From NCBI RefSeq assembly GCF_003194385.1, contig NZ_LAPT01000021.1:1-64000 (forward strand): 64,000 nucleotides of DNA. The letters run 5' to 3'. The notes under the pieces were generated by a model. It had not been told where the DNA came from. It ran no database searches and was given only the letters and a program-made list of their open reading frames with translations. Origin of the DNA: Pokkaliibacter plantistimulans (GTDB taxonomy: Bacteria; Pseudomonadota; Gammaproteobacteria; Pseudomonadales; Balneatricaceae). Positions 8,323 through 17,247 of the stretch are shown here, piece by piece (the stretch's first letter is position 1; each line of letters begins with the position of its first letter). The translations under genes were made by a program, and so were the position numbers.

Positions 8323-9132
8323 TTACTGAGCCGTCTTGCTCGCCAGTTTGTTCAGGATGCGAGACACGGCGACCATACCAAAGGTCGATGTCACGACAGT
8401 GGCGGCGCCGAAACCGCTGGCACAATCCAGTTTTACCGGTCCCTCTTCTGTTGAAGGTTTCTGCAGGCAGACGCTGCCGTCCGCCTGCGGGTATTTCAGT
8501 TGCTCGGTGGAATAGACGCAGTCGATACCGAATTTGGCTTTCGGGCCTTTCGGAAAACCATATTGCTTGCGCAGCTGATTGCGTACACGTGCTGCCAGCG
8601 GGTCATGCGTCGTTTTGGTCAGGTCGGTAATACTGATTTGCGTGGGGTCGATCTGACCTCCGGCACCGCCAGTGGTAATTACAGCGATCTTGTTACGTTT
8701 GCAGTAGTTCAGCAGTGCAGCCTTGGCGCGTACGCTGTCGATGGCATCCAGCACATAGTCCAGTGACGTCGGCAGACACTCTGTCAGGTTGTCTTCACCG
8801 ATAAAGTCTTCAATCACATTAACCCGGCATTCCGGATTGATCGTCTTTACCCGCTCCGCCATGGCATTCACCTTGATCTTGCCGATCTGGCCGTCCAGAG
8901 CATGAATCTGGCGGTTGACATTGCTGATGCAGATATCGTCCAGATCGATCAGCGTCAGCTGGCCGATACCGCTTCTGGCCAGTGCCTCCACCGCCCAGGA
9001 CCCGACACCGCCAATGCCAATCACGCAGACGTGACTGTTATGAAAGTACTCCAGCGCCGCACGGCCATAGAGGCGGGCGATTCCGCCGAAGCGTAACAGG
9101 TAGTTTTCACTGAGGGGGGAAACGTCTGACAT
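8323..9132 (-). CDS. tcdA: tRNA threonylcarbamoyladenosine dehydratase
   Basis: This 269-residue E1-like (ThiF/MoeB family) protein is TcdA/CsdL, which uses ATP to convert t6A37 of tRNA to its cyclic form ct6A. Visible signatures are the nucleotide-binding VIGIGGVGSWAVEALARSG, LIDLDDICISNVNRQ, DAIDSVRAKAALLNYC and a C-terminal GFGAATVVTSTFGMVA hydrophobic helix that anchors the protein to the membrane in the family. It converges on csdE with seven bases between stops, keeping the csd sulfur relay and its suspected partner together. Confidence 0.92.
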   Translation of the reverse strand: MSDVSPLSENYLLRFGGIARLYGRAALEYFHNSHVCVIGIGGVGSWAVEALARSGIGQLTLIDLDDICISNVNRQIHALDGQIGKIKVNAMAERVKTINPECRVNVIEDFIGEDNLTECLPTSLDYVLDAIDSVRAKAALLNYCKRNKIAVITTGGAGGQIDPTQISITDLTKTTHDPLAARVRNQLRKQYGFPKGPKAKFGIDCVYSTEQLKYPQADGSVCLQKPSTEEGPVKLDCASGFGAATVVTSTFGMVAVSRILNKLASKTAQ

Positions 9133-9387
9133 GGTTCGAGGTCTTGCGTGGATTCAGATTGAGACAGGCGCGTGAGCTTAACGAAAATCGCCTACTGATT
9201 AAAGCTGAAACGGCCCCGGCAAACGCTTCAGGCATCAGTTTGGCTCACTGATCTGATATTAATAAATCTTATGAAGTGCCTCGTTGTATCAGGGTATAGT
9301 GTCGCTCGTAGTCCATATCGAAGATTGCATGCAATCAAGCCTGCGTGTGAGTACTCGAGTGCAACATCAGAGAGTCAACGGCCCATC

Positions 9388-10299
9388 ATGAGAACCAGTA
9401 CACTTCGTGCAGACATTCTGCTGCTTATTACCGCCGCTATCTGGGGTACGGCATTCGTTGCCCAGCGCGTAGGAATGGAGCATCTTCAGCCTTTTACCTT
9501 TAACTTTGCCCGCTTTCTGTTAGGGGGGCTGTCTCTGCTGCCTCTGGTTTTCTGGTTCAGCCGCAAGCGCGCAAAGACTGAGCAGGAGTCTGCTAACCTG
9601 GGGTTTCTGTTGCTGGGTGGGATTGCTGCTGGTCTGATTCTGTTTGCTGGCTCTTCTCTACAACAGGTGGGCTTGCTTTATACCACCGCAGGCAAGGCAG
9701 GATTCATTACCGGCTTATACCTGATCTTCGTGCCCATTCTTGGGCTGTTCCTCAGCCATAAAACCGGTGCAAATACCTGGTTAGGCGCGGCGCTGGCGCT
9801 GGTTGGCTTGTACTTCTTAAGTGTGACCGAGGATTTCACGCTGGCTTACGGCGATGCACTGGAGTTAATCGGCGCAGTATTCTGGGCGGGCCATGTACTG
9901 ATCATCGGCTGGCTGAGTCGTCGTACCGATCCGCTGGCATTGAGTGTGGTGCAGTTGTTTACCTGTATGTTACTTAGCCTGGCGACAGCACTGGTGACCG
10001 AGGATATCCAGCTATCTGCCATCAAAGAGGCCTGGTTCCCCATCGTCTATGCGGGTCTGTTTTCAGTGGGTGTTGCCTACACGTTGCAGATTATTGGCCA
10101 GAAAGAAGCACCACCCGCACATGCGGCAATTATCCTCAGTGGTGAGGCTGTATTCGCCGTTCTGGGTGGCTGGCTGTTGCTGGACGAGTCGCTGGGCATG
10201 CGGGAACTGGCAGGTTGTGCGCTGATGCTGGCGGGCATGTTGTTGTCACAGTTTACCTTTCGCTGGCTGCGTCGGCGCCAGCAGGGTGCTGTTGCCTAG
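9388..10299 (+). CDS. EamA/DMT-family transporter
   Basis: This 303-residue protein has ten predicted helices in two EamA repeats. Family hallmarks are ITAAIWGTAFVAQRVG, TTAGKAGFITGLYLIFVPILG and, in repeat two, GLFSVGVAYTLQIIGQ with AAIILSGEAVFAVLGGW. The ATG at 9388 is preferred; the frame extends upstream to 9271 but without helices or a ribosome-binding site. The substrate is unknown; related proteins export amino acids or other metabolites. The gene stands alone between tcdA and the amt promoter region. Confidence 0.85.
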   Translation: MRTSTLRADILLLITAAIWGTAFVAQRVGMEHLQPFTFNFARFLLGGLSLLPLVFWFSRKRAKTEQESANLGFLLLGGIAAGLILFAGSSLQQVGLLYTTAGKAGFITGLYLIFVPILGLFLSHKTGANTWLGAALALVGLYFLSVTEDFTLAYGDALELIGAVFWAGHVLIIGWLSRRTDPLALSVVQLFTCMLLSLATALVTEDIQLSAIKEAWFPIVYAGLFSVGVAYTLQIIGQKEAPPAHAAIILSGEAVFAVLGGWLLLDESLGMRELAGCALMLAGMLLSQFTFRWLRRRQQGAVA

Positions 10300-10326
10300 C
10301 TCATATCTTTTGTAACCTGATCCCAG

Positions 10327-10352
10327 GGCCAGCTAAATGCTGGCCTCGTTGT
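10327..10352 (+). terminator. Probable terminator after the EamA transporter
   Basis: GGCCAGC-TAAAT-GCTGGCC is a 7-bp perfect hairpin 27 bases past the stop codon. It is followed by the loosely T-rich TCGTTGTCTT, so intrinsic termination may be weak. Confidence 0.5.
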
Positions 10353-10446
10353 CTTACCGTCCCCTCACTGTTTTCTGTTTGCTTCTTTCATGTGAATCTT
10401 CCACGTATATCCTGTTTTTGCCTTCTCATGGGGCAGAATTTTGTCA

Positions 10447-10462
10447 TGGCATAAAAAATGCT
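10447..10462 (+). promoter_or_regulatory. Sigma-54-type (-24/-12) promoter for amt
   Basis: TGGCATAAAAAATGCT carries GG and GC ten bases apart, matching TGGCAC-N5-TTGCW at all but two positions. It lies in the 308-base gap before the GTG start of amt, giving a leader of roughly 135 bases. Sigma-54/NtrC control of ammonium transporters is well known. I could not identify a full NtrC enhancer by eye. Nothing else convincing is seen in this gap apart from the terminator at 10327. Confidence 0.55.
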
Positions 10463-10607
10463 TATTCGTGGTGCGAAATATCAAATAAGCGAGTCCACAC
10501 GTATGGGCTTGCGCATTTTGCCCTAGTCATGATCTTAACTGGTGCACCGTTGGTGGGTGTGGTGTTTTTATGCCCGATATTGGTGCTCCATTGGGAGAGG
10601 AAGAGCT

Positions 10608-11816
10608 GTGGAAGCCATTAATAGTGCTGTGGCCACTCTGGTTACCAGTACCAATACCTTGTTCATCTTACTAGGCGCCATCATGGTGCTGGCCATGCAT
10701 GCCGGTTTTGCCTTCCTAGAGGTTGGAACAGTAAGGCATAAGAATCAGGTCAATGCGCTGGTCAAAATTATGACTGACTTTGGCTTTTCAACATTGGCCT
10801 ACTTTTTCGTAGGCTACTGGATTGCCTACGGTGTGAATTTTTTCGACAGTGCCACCGTGCTGGCCGAGCACAATGGGTATGCTCTGGTTAAGTTTTTCTT
10901 TTTATTGACCTTTGCTGCTGCTATTCCCGCTATCGTTTCTGGTGGGGTGGCTGAACGGGCCAAATTCTGGCCCATGCTGATCTCTGCCATGTGTTGTGTA
11001 GGGCTGGTCTACCCGCTGTTTGAAGGCATCATCTGGAATGGTAACTGGGGGGTGCAACACTGGTTCGCGACCCAGTTTGGCGCATCTTTTCATGACTTCG
11101 CCGGTTCCGTTGTGGTGCATGCGGTGGGAGGCTGGATTGCGCTGGCGGCAGTCATGTTGCTGGGTAATCGAAAAGGACGTTATCGCGGTGACAGGCTGAT
11201 AGCCTTCGCTCCCTCCAATATTCCTTTTCTGGCGCTGGGTGCGTGGATTCTGACCATTGGCTGGTTTGGCTTCAATGTCATGTCGGCACAAACCCTGGAC
11301 GGCATCAGTGGTCTGGTAGCGGTAAATACACTGATGGCAATGGTTGGCGGGATTATCACGTCTTCGCTTGCAGGTAAAAATGACCCCGGTTTCATTCATA
11401 ACGGGCCACTGGCAGGGCTGGTTGCTGTCTGTGCGGGCTCTGATTTGATGCATCCGATTGGTGCGCTGGTGGTGGGGGGTATTGCTGGCTGGTTGTTCGT
11501 TTGGGTTTTCACTCTGGTGCAAAACCGCTGGCAGATTGATGACGTGCTGGGTGTGTGGCCTTTGCATGGTTTGTGTGGGGCCTGGGGAGGTATTGCGGCG
11601 GGCATTTTTGGCCAGCAGGCTCTAGGCGGACTAGGAGGGGTATCCCTGCTCACTCAGGTGCTGGGCACATTGCTGGGGCTGGCAATCGGGCTGGGTGGCG
11701 GCTTTATCGTTTATGGTCTGATGAAGAAGCTGGCGGGTATCAGATTGAGTGAAGAAGAAGAGTTTAACGGTGCCGATCTGTCCATTCACAAGATCAGTGC
11801 CAACAGTATTGAGTGA
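10608..11816 (+). CDS. amt: Ammonium transporter
   Basis: This 402-residue Amt/MEP/Rh channel carries ammonium into the cell. Eleven helices are expected. The pore histidine pair is in SVVVHAVGGW and WPLHGLCGAWGG, and the Amt signature DFAGSVVVH plus GNWGVQHW is present. I chose the GTG at 10608, preceded by GGAGAGGA, because residues upstream of it in the longer frame are not transporter-like. There is no glnK in front of it, unlike the common glnK-amtB pair. A sigma-54-like promoter upstream fits nitrogen-limitation control. Confidence 0.93.
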   Translation: MEAINSAVATLVTSTNTLFILLGAIMVLAMHAGFAFLEVGTVRHKNQVNALVKIMTDFGFSTLAYFFVGYWIAYGVNFFDSATVLAEHNGYALVKFFFLLTFAAAIPAIVSGGVAERAKFWPMLISAMCCVGLVYPLFEGIIWNGNWGVQHWFATQFGASFHDFAGSVVVHAVGGWIALAAVMLLGNRKGRYRGDRLIAFAPSNIPFLALGAWILTIGWFGFNVMSAQTLDGISGLVAVNTLMAMVGGIITSSLAGKNDPGFIHNGPLAGLVAVCAGSDLMHPIGALVVGGIAGWLFVWVFTLVQNRWQIDDVLGVWPLHGLCGAWGGIAAGIFGQQALGGLGGVSLLTQVLGTLLGLAIGLGGGFIVYGLMKKLAGIRLSEEEEFNGADLSIHKISANSIE

Positions 11817-11839
11817 TCCGGTTTCGTAAGTGCAATGCA

Positions 11840-11865
11840 ACGCAGGCTCTGAGCCTGCGTTTTTG
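11840..11865 (+). terminator. Rho-independent terminator of amt
   Basis: ACGCAGGC-TCTGA-GCCTGCGT is an 8-bp perfect stem followed by TTTTGTTT, 24 bases after the amt stop. Confidence 0.85.
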
Positions 11866-12044
11866 TTTCTGTTTGACTGAACCTGCAGGTTGAGGTTGTG
11901 CACGGTCGCTGGCGCTTTGTGCAATTGCGTAACCTTTGCTTGGAAAAGCGCCATTCTTTACCTATGTTTCCCCATGTCTTTCCAAAAAATGTGCGCGGCA
12001 TGGCGCACAGTTATCGATTATGTCAACGCCAAGAGGATTGCAAA

Positions 12045-12809
12045 ATGAGTAAACCATGGGTGCTGGTAACAGGCGCGGGTAGTGGCATTGGTCAGGGTAT
12101 TTCTGAGGTGCTGGCCAGCAAGGGGTTTCCTGTTCTGGTGACGGATCTCAACGGCGAAGCCGCTGCAGCAGTCGCCGAAGGTATTGTTGCAAAGGGCGGC
12201 AAGGCAGAGAGCGGTACGCTGAACGTGGGTGATGCCGCAGCGATTGATGCCTTTGTCAGTCAGCTCAATCTGCCAGTCGGTGCCGTGGTTAACAATGCCG
12301 GTCTGCAACATGTGGCTAAGCTTGAAGAGTTTCCCCCAGAGCGCTGGGCGTTGCTGATTCAGGTCATGCTGACTGGGGCTGCCATGCTAACCCGGGCCTT
12401 GCTGCCCGGAATGCGTGAACGTGGCTATGGCAGGGTGATCAATATCGGCTCAATTCACTCTCTCGTGGGCTCACCATACAAAAGCGCCTATGTCGCTGCC
12501 AAGCATGGATTGCTCGGTTTCAGCAAAGTGATGGCGCTGGAGACCGCTGATACTGACATTACTGTGAACACCATCTGCCCGTCTTATGTGAAGACGCCAT
12601 TGGTAGATAAGCAGATCGAAGCCCAGGCCAAAGAGAATGGCATCTCCCCGGAGGAAGTGGTTTCGGAAATCATGTTGAAGCCGATGCCCAAGGGGGTATT
12701 TATCAGTCTGGAAGAGTTGGCCGGTATTACCGAGTTCCTGATGAGTGATAGTGCTCGAAACATTACCGGTCAGGCAATCACGGTTGATGGTGGTTGGACT
12801 GTTCGATAA
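12045..12809 (+). CDS. hbdH: 3-hydroxybutyrate dehydrogenase (SDR family)
   Basis: This 254-residue short-chain dehydrogenase interconverts 3-hydroxybutyrate and acetoacetate with NAD. The Rossmann motif is TGAGSGIGQGI, followed by NNAGLQHVAKLEEFP, the Ser in INIGSIHSLVGSP and the YxxxK pair in SAYVAAKHG. The LQHVA and SIHSLVGSP segments are characteristic of bacterial 3-hydroxybutyrate dehydrogenases. The ATG at 12045 has AAGAGGA before it; the longer frame from 11898 runs over the amt terminator. The gene is monocistronic, with terminators on both sides. A role in polyhydroxybutyrate or ketone-body use is inferred. Confidence 0.85.
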   Translation: MSKPWVLVTGAGSGIGQGISEVLASKGFPVLVTDLNGEAAAAVAEGIVAKGGKAESGTLNVGDAAAIDAFVSQLNLPVGAVVNNAGLQHVAKLEEFPPERWALLIQVMLTGAAMLTRALLPGMRERGYGRVINIGSIHSLVGSPYKSAYVAAKHGLLGFSKVMALETADTDITVNTICPSYVKTPLVDKQIEAQAKENGISPEEVVSEIMLKPMPKGVFISLEELAGITEFLMSDSARNITGQAITVDGGWTVR

Positions 12810-12870
12810 CTAATTAATTTTAAGATGTCTTTCTGACTCTGCTTTCTCTTGATGTCCCCTAATAATCAAT

Positions 12871-12899
12871 AAAATGGCCGCTTAATGCGGCCATTTTTG
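12871..12899 (+). terminator. Rho-independent terminator of hbdH
   Basis: ATGGCCGC-TTAAT-GCGGCCAT is a perfect stem followed by TTTTT. It lies 62 bases after the hbdH stop. Confidence 0.88.
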
Positions 12900-12940
12900 T
12901 TTCTCGCTCTCTAAAAATAATTTCGATCATTAAATATTAG

Positions 12941-12989
12941 TTGACATCTGTAAGGTGGCAACGGTAAGTTTTATTTAAATGGACGTTCA
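12941..12989 (+). promoter_or_regulatory. Promoter and candidate BetI operator for the bet operon
   Basis: A consensus -35 TTGACA lies at 12941-12946, with a weak -10 near 12965 (TAAGTT). Just downstream, TGGACGTTCA at 12980-12989 is a 10-base inverted repeat with one mismatched pair, embedded in the AT-rich flank AAATGGACGTTCAATCA. Position directly before betI suggests the site where BetI represses its own operon until choline is present. Binding is inferred. Confidence 0.55.
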
Positions 12990-13009
12990 ATCAAAAAAGA
13001 GGGTCGGTC

Positions 13010-13630
13010 ATGCCAAAGCTCGGTATGCCGGAGATTCGTAAGCCTCAGCTTATCGATGCGACGCTGGAAGTGATTGGTGAAGTGGGGCTGGGTAAGACCA
13101 CGGTAGCCATGATCAGTAAAAGAGCGGGAGTGTCCGCCGGCATCATCAACCACTACTTCGGTGGGAAGGATGGGCTGCTGAATCAGTCGATGCGAACCAT
13201 CCTGCGCGAGTTGAATGATGGTGTGCGCGAGCGACGTGAGGCTTTGCCTGCTGACTGGCCTATCGAACGGGTTCGGGCCATTGTCGGTGGCAACTTTGAT
13301 TCACGTCAGCTGGATCCGCGCGTCATGAAGACCTGGTTGGCATTCTGGGCGCAAGCCATGCACGACGAGGAGCTGGCAAGACTGCAGCGGGTTAACGAAA
13401 AGCGTCTGCTGTCCCATTTGCGCTACGAGTTGCGTAAGTGCCTGTCACGAGAACAGGCGCGGGAAGTAGCAACCGGCATTGCGGCGCTGATTGATGGCAT
13501 CTGGTTGCGCGGTGCGTTGAGCGGTGGCGTAGAGCAGGCTGAAGCAGTGAAGTTGATTGACTCATTTATTCGGGGACAGTTGGGCTTGTGGCACAGCACC
13601 AGCCGGGTCCAGATAGCGTCCAACTATTAA
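13010..13630 (+). CDS. betI: Choline-responsive repressor BetI
   Basis: This 206-residue TetR-family protein represses betaine synthesis genes and is relieved by choline. The N-terminus MPKLGMPEIRKPQLIDATL is the recognisable BetI form. The HTH spans TTVAMISKRAGVSAGIINHYF. The C-terminal ligand domain has the conserved TWLAFWAQAMH and LIDGIWLRGAL segments. It is first in the betI-betB-betA order, 40 bases ahead of betB. Confidence 0.93.
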   Translation: MPKLGMPEIRKPQLIDATLEVIGEVGLGKTTVAMISKRAGVSAGIINHYFGGKDGLLNQSMRTILRELNDGVRERREALPADWPIERVRAIVGGNFDSRQLDPRVMKTWLAFWAQAMHDEELARLQRVNEKRLLSHLRYELRKCLSREQAREVATGIAALIDGIWLRGALSGGVEQAEAVKLIDSFIRGQLGLWHSTSRVQIASNY

Positions 13631-13670
13631 TTTACGATTTTAGTAACCCAAGATTATTGAGCTGATGACC

Positions 13671-15155
13671 ATGTCTGATAAACAACCTCTGTTTCCACTT
13701 TCTGCAGGACAGCTGTTCATCAACGGTGAGCGTTGCATGGCAACGTCTGGCGAAACCTTTGAGTCCGTCAATCCCGCCAATGGTGAGCTGTTGGCCCTGG
13801 TACAGCAGGCTGCTGCTGAAGATGTGGAGCGTGCTGTTGCTGCGGCAGAGGCTGGCTTCAAGGTCTGGTCGGCCATGTCGGGCATGGCGCGCGGACGGAT
13901 CCTGCTGCGTGCAGCGGCCATCATGCGTGAGCGTGCTGAAGAAATTGCCCGTCTGGAAGTCACCGATAACGGCAAACCATATCAGGAAGCAATTGCTGTC
14001 GACGTGCCTACCGGTGCGGATGTGATCGAGTATTACGCCGGTCTGGCAGGTGCCGTGCAGGGTGAGCATCAGCAGCTCAGCCCCAACCAGTTTTTCTATA
14101 CCCGTCGTGAGCCACTGGGAGTATGCGCTGGCATTGGCGCCTGGAACTATCCATTCCAGATCGCATGCTGGAAGTCGGCTCCGGCGCTGGCTTGTGGAAA
14201 TGCCATGATCTTCAAACCGTCAGAGGAAACCCCTCTGTCAGTGTTGCTGCTGGCCGACATCTATAAAGAAGCAGGACTGCCTGATGGCGTGTTCAACGTT
14301 ATTCAGGGCGATTATCGCGCGGGACAGTATCTGTCACGCCATCCTCGCATCGCCAAAGTGTCTTTCACCGGTGAAAGTGGCACCGGCCGCAAAGTCATGG
14401 CAGATGCTGCTGCGTCACTGAAAGAAGTGACCATGGAGCTGGGTGGCAAGTCACCGCTGATTATTTTTGAAGACGCCAAACTGGCGAACGCCGTGACCGC
14501 AGCGCTGATGGCCAACTTCTATACTCAGGGCGAAGTGTGCACCCACGGTACCCGTGTCTTTGTTCATCGCAGTCTGTATGCCGATTTTGTAAGCGAAGTG
14601 GTCGAACGCACCAAGGCGTTGAAGATTGGTGACCCGCAGGATCCTGAGACGCAGATTGGCGCACTGGTTTCGGCCAAGCACATGGAAAAAGTGGTCAGCT
14701 ACCTGGAGAAGGGCAAGGCGTCAGGCGCTACGCTGGCCGTGGGCGGCAATCGCGTTACTCGTGACGGGCTGGATAAAGGCTGCTTTGTCGAGCCAACGGT
14801 ATTCACCGATTGCACCGATGACATGCCGCAGGTAACGGATGAAATCTTTGGTCCGGTGATGTCCGTGCTGGTCTTCGATGATGAAGAGGAAGTCATCCGT
14901 CGCGCTAATGGCACGCCTTATGGTCTGGCCGCAGGCATCTTCACTCAGGACCTGTCACGTGCTCATCGGGTGATTGCTCAGATCGAAGCCGGGATTTGCT
15001 GGATCAATACTTATGGTGGTTCGCCAGCGGAGATGCCTGTCGGTGGTTACAAGCAGTCTGGTATCGGCAGAGAAAACGGAATGCAGACCATTCACCACTA
15101 CACCCAGCTGAAAAGTGTGCTGGTTGAGCTGGGTGATGTCGAAGGCCCTTACTAA
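13671..15155 (+). CDS. betB: Betaine aldehyde dehydrogenase
   Basis: This 494-residue NAD(P)-dependent aldehyde dehydrogenase makes glycine betaine from betaine aldehyde, the second step of choline oxidation. Landmarks are [30 protein letters not shown] (cofactor site), the general-base Glu in TMELGGKSP and the catalytic Cys in [10 protein letters not shown]. Two close starts exist (13665 and 13671); MSDKQ at 13671 is the more usual. It sits between betI and betA as in E. coli and Pseudomonas. Confidence 0.95.
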   Translation: MSDKQPLFPLSAGQLFINGERCMATSGETFESVNPANGELLALVQQAAAEDVERAVAAAEAGFKVWSAMSGMARGRILLRAAAIMRERAEEIARLEVTDNGKPYQEAIAVDVPTGADVIEYYAGLAGAVQGEHQQLSPNQFFYTRREPLGVCAGIGAWNYPFQIACWKSAPALACGNAMIFKPSEETPLSVLLLADIYKEAGLPDGVFNVIQGDYRAGQYLSRHPRIAKVSFTGESGTGRKVMADAAASLKEVTMELGGKSPLIIFEDAKLANAVTAALMANFYTQGEVCTHGTRVFVHRSLYADFVSEVVERTKALKIGDPQDPETQIGALVSAKHMEKVVSYLEKGKASGATLAVGGNRVTRDGLDKGCFVEPTVFTDCTDDMPQVTDEIFGPVMSVLVFDDEEEVIRRANGTPYGLAAGIFTQDLSRAHRVIAQIEAGICWINTYGGSPAEMPVGGYKQSGIGRENGMQTIHHYTQLKSVLVELGDVEGPY

Positions 15156-15206
15156 TTCTGGTTGTCCAGGCGGGCTAACCAAACACGATTGCAACGAGGC
15201 AAGACC

Positions 15207-16871
15207 ATGACCAAGGCGAGCGCCTACGACTACATCATCATCGGCACCGGCTCTGCGGGATGTGTGCTGGCTAACCGACTCAGCGAAGACAGCGATTCCA
15301 GGGTGCTGGTACTGGAAGCCGGGCGTCGGGATGACACCTGGAAAATCCATATGCCAGCTGCCCTGACGTACAACCTGATGGATAAGAAGTACAACTGGTA
15401 CTACAGCACTGAGGAACAGAAGCATCTTAATAACCGCAAGATGTACTGGCCACGCGGCAAGGTGTGGGGTGGTGGTTCTGCACTGAACGCCATGGTTTAT
15501 ATCCGTGGCCATGCGTTTGACTATGATCGTTGGGTCCAGGAAGGCGCCGAAGGCTGGAGCTATGCCGAGATTCTGCCGTACTTCCGTAAAGCGGAAACCC
15601 GTCAAGTGGGTGGCAATGCCTATCACGGTGACAGCGGCCCGTTGCACGTGCATACCGGTGATTTCCCCAACCCCCTGTTTAGTGCCTTTATTGACGCAGG
15701 CAAGCAGGCGGGCTACCCCTACACCGAAGATATGAATGGCTATCAGCAGGAAGGTTTCGGCGTGATGGACATGACCATCCGTGACGGCAAGCGCTGGAGT
15801 ACAGCACAGGCCTATCTGCGTCCGGCGCTGGAACGCCCCAATCTGACGGCGGAAGTGGGGGCGCATGTCACCCGCATTCTGTTCGAGGGGCAACGTGCAG
15901 TGGGGGTCGAATACATTCAGGATGGCCAGACGGTGCAAGTGCGTGCCGAACGGGAAGTCATCCTCAGCGGCGGTGCCATCAATTCGCCCCAGACCTTGCT
16001 GTTGTCTGGTGTTGGCCCGGCTGACGAGCTGCAGGCGCTGGGGATCAAGGTAGTCGCAGATCGCCCAGGAGTGGGGCAGAACCTGCAGGATCACCTCGAG
16101 ATCTACATCCAGCAGGCCTGTAAAAAGCCGATCACCCTGTTTGATTCCACCAAGATGCACAAGCAGGTGGCGTGGGGCGTCGAGTGGTTCCTGACCAAGA
16201 AAGGCTGGTGCTCAACCACCCATCTCGAAGCCGGTGGTTTCATCCGTACCGAAGCCGGTGTTAAGCATCCCGATATCCAGTATCACTTCCTGCCCGGCCT
16301 GGTGAATGATCACGGTCGGGATCAGGGAGATTGTCATGCGTTTCAGGCGCACGTAGGGCCGATGCGTCCTACCAGCCGCGGCTATATCAAGCTGCGCTCG
16401 GCCGATCCGTTTGAATACCCTGAAATTCAGCCAAACTATCTGGAAACGGAGCGTGATCTCTGGGAAATGCGGCAGAGCATCAAGCTGACCCGTGAGATTT
16501 TCGCCCAGTCAGCGCTGGATAACTTCCGTGGTCATGAAATCCAGCCCGGAGAAAAGGTGCAGTCGGATGCCGAAATCGACGACTTTATTCGTCGCCGTGC
16601 AGACAGTGCCTACCATCCTTCATGTTCCTGCAAGATGGGCAGCGCTAATGATCCGATGGCCGTCGTTGATAGCAACGGCAAGGTGTTTGGTGTTGAAGGG
16701 CTGCGCGTGGTGGATGCTTCCATCATGCCCAGTATTGTCAGCGGTAACCTCAATGCGCCCACCATCATGATGGCGGAAAAGCTGTCTGACGCTATTCGCG
16801 GACGTAAGCCACTGCCGCCCAGTGATGCGCCGGTATGGGTTCATCCGCACTGGCAAACCGAGCAGCGCTGA
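15207..16871 (+). CDS. betA: Choline dehydrogenase
   Basis: This 554-residue FAD-dependent GMC oxidoreductase oxidises choline to betaine aldehyde at the membrane. It opens with YDYIIIGTGSAGCVLANRLSE and has WPRGKVWGGGSALNAMVYIRG and the C-terminal catalytic His segment YHPSCSCKMG, all typical of BetA. GMC catalysis also uses an Asn/His in the final NLNAPTIMMAEK segment. The ATG at 15207 follows ACGAGGCA. It is 51 bases after betB and probably cotranscribed. Confidence 0.95.
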   Translation: MTKASAYDYIIIGTGSAGCVLANRLSEDSDSRVLVLEAGRRDDTWKIHMPAALTYNLMDKKYNWYYSTEEQKHLNNRKMYWPRGKVWGGGSALNAMVYIRGHAFDYDRWVQEGAEGWSYAEILPYFRKAETRQVGGNAYHGDSGPLHVHTGDFPNPLFSAFIDAGKQAGYPYTEDMNGYQQEGFGVMDMTIRDGKRWSTAQAYLRPALERPNLTAEVGAHVTRILFEGQRAVGVEYIQDGQTVQVRAEREVILSGGAINSPQTLLLSGVGPADELQALGIKVVADRPGVGQNLQDHLEIYIQQACKKPITLFDSTKMHKQVAWGVEWFLTKKGWCSTTHLEAGGFIRTEAGVKHPDIQYHFLPGLVNDHGRDQGDCHAFQAHVGPMRPTSRGYIKLRSADPFEYPEIQPNYLETERDLWEMRQSIKLTREIFAQSALDNFRGHEIQPGEKVQSDAEIDDFIRRRADSAYHPSCSCKMGSANDPMAVVDSNGKVFGVEGLRVVDASIMPSIVSGNLNAPTIMMAEKLSDAIRGRKPLPPSDAPVWVHPHWQTEQR

Positions 16872-16981
16872 GGATATGAAACACTGACTTTGAAGAATGT
16901 CGTGAGCATGTCCGCCAGCGGAGGTGCTCCGGCCTGTGCGACAGCGCAGAGCAGGACGGGGAGCAGTGCAAGGCATGGCTG

Positions 16982-17019
16982 CTACCCGGGTAGTAATCCG
17001 GTTGCGCAGCTTGCTGCGC
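16982..17019. other. Two adjacent palindromes after betA
   Basis: CTACCCGGGTAG (16982-16993) is a perfect 12-base palindrome and GCGCAGC-TT-GCTGCGC (17004-17019) a perfect 7-bp stem. They lie 110-150 bases beyond the betA stop in the 376-base betA-choX gap. There is no T-run, so they may be weak termination or processing hairpins, or protein sites. Confidence 0.45.
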
Positions 17020-17101
17020 CACTGGCGATAACAACGAATAACAAATAATCAGCTACTAACTGACAACCCCCTGATCAAGATAGAGAAAATGAGCTTGCCC
17101 T

Positions 17102-17177
17102 CTCAGTCGCCGCGACAGCGGCGCACCGAAAGGGACTGAGTCACTTCATACTTGGACCCGCCTGATGCGGATGTCCA
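17102..17177 (+). promoter_or_regulatory. Structured leader upstream of choX
   Basis: Two strong hairpins can be drawn. The first has an outer stem CTCAGTC (17102-17108) with GACTGAG (17134-17140), enclosing CGCCGC-GACA-GCGGCG (17108-17123). The second pairs TGGAC-CCGC (17153-17161) with GCGG-AT-GTCCA (17167-17177). Neither is followed by a T-run. They end 70 bases before the choX start. This could be a folded 5' leader controlling transport-gene expression; it does not match any riboswitch core I recognise. Confidence 0.45.
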
Positions 17178-17247
17178 GGGCTTACCCAGAGCTGTCTGCT
17201 GGCGTGTGGCGTCACAGACAGGAGCAACCAAGTAGAAGGACATCGAT

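Noticed and set aside
10540..10562. NtrC-like GGTGCACC motif near amt
   Set aside because: Lies downstream of the sigma-54 promoter and lacks proper spacing of half-sites.
14955..16160. 401-codon open frame on the minus strand
   Set aside because: It lies fully antisense to betB and betA, which have complete domain motifs; the translated product is rich in His, Gln and Arg with no domain.
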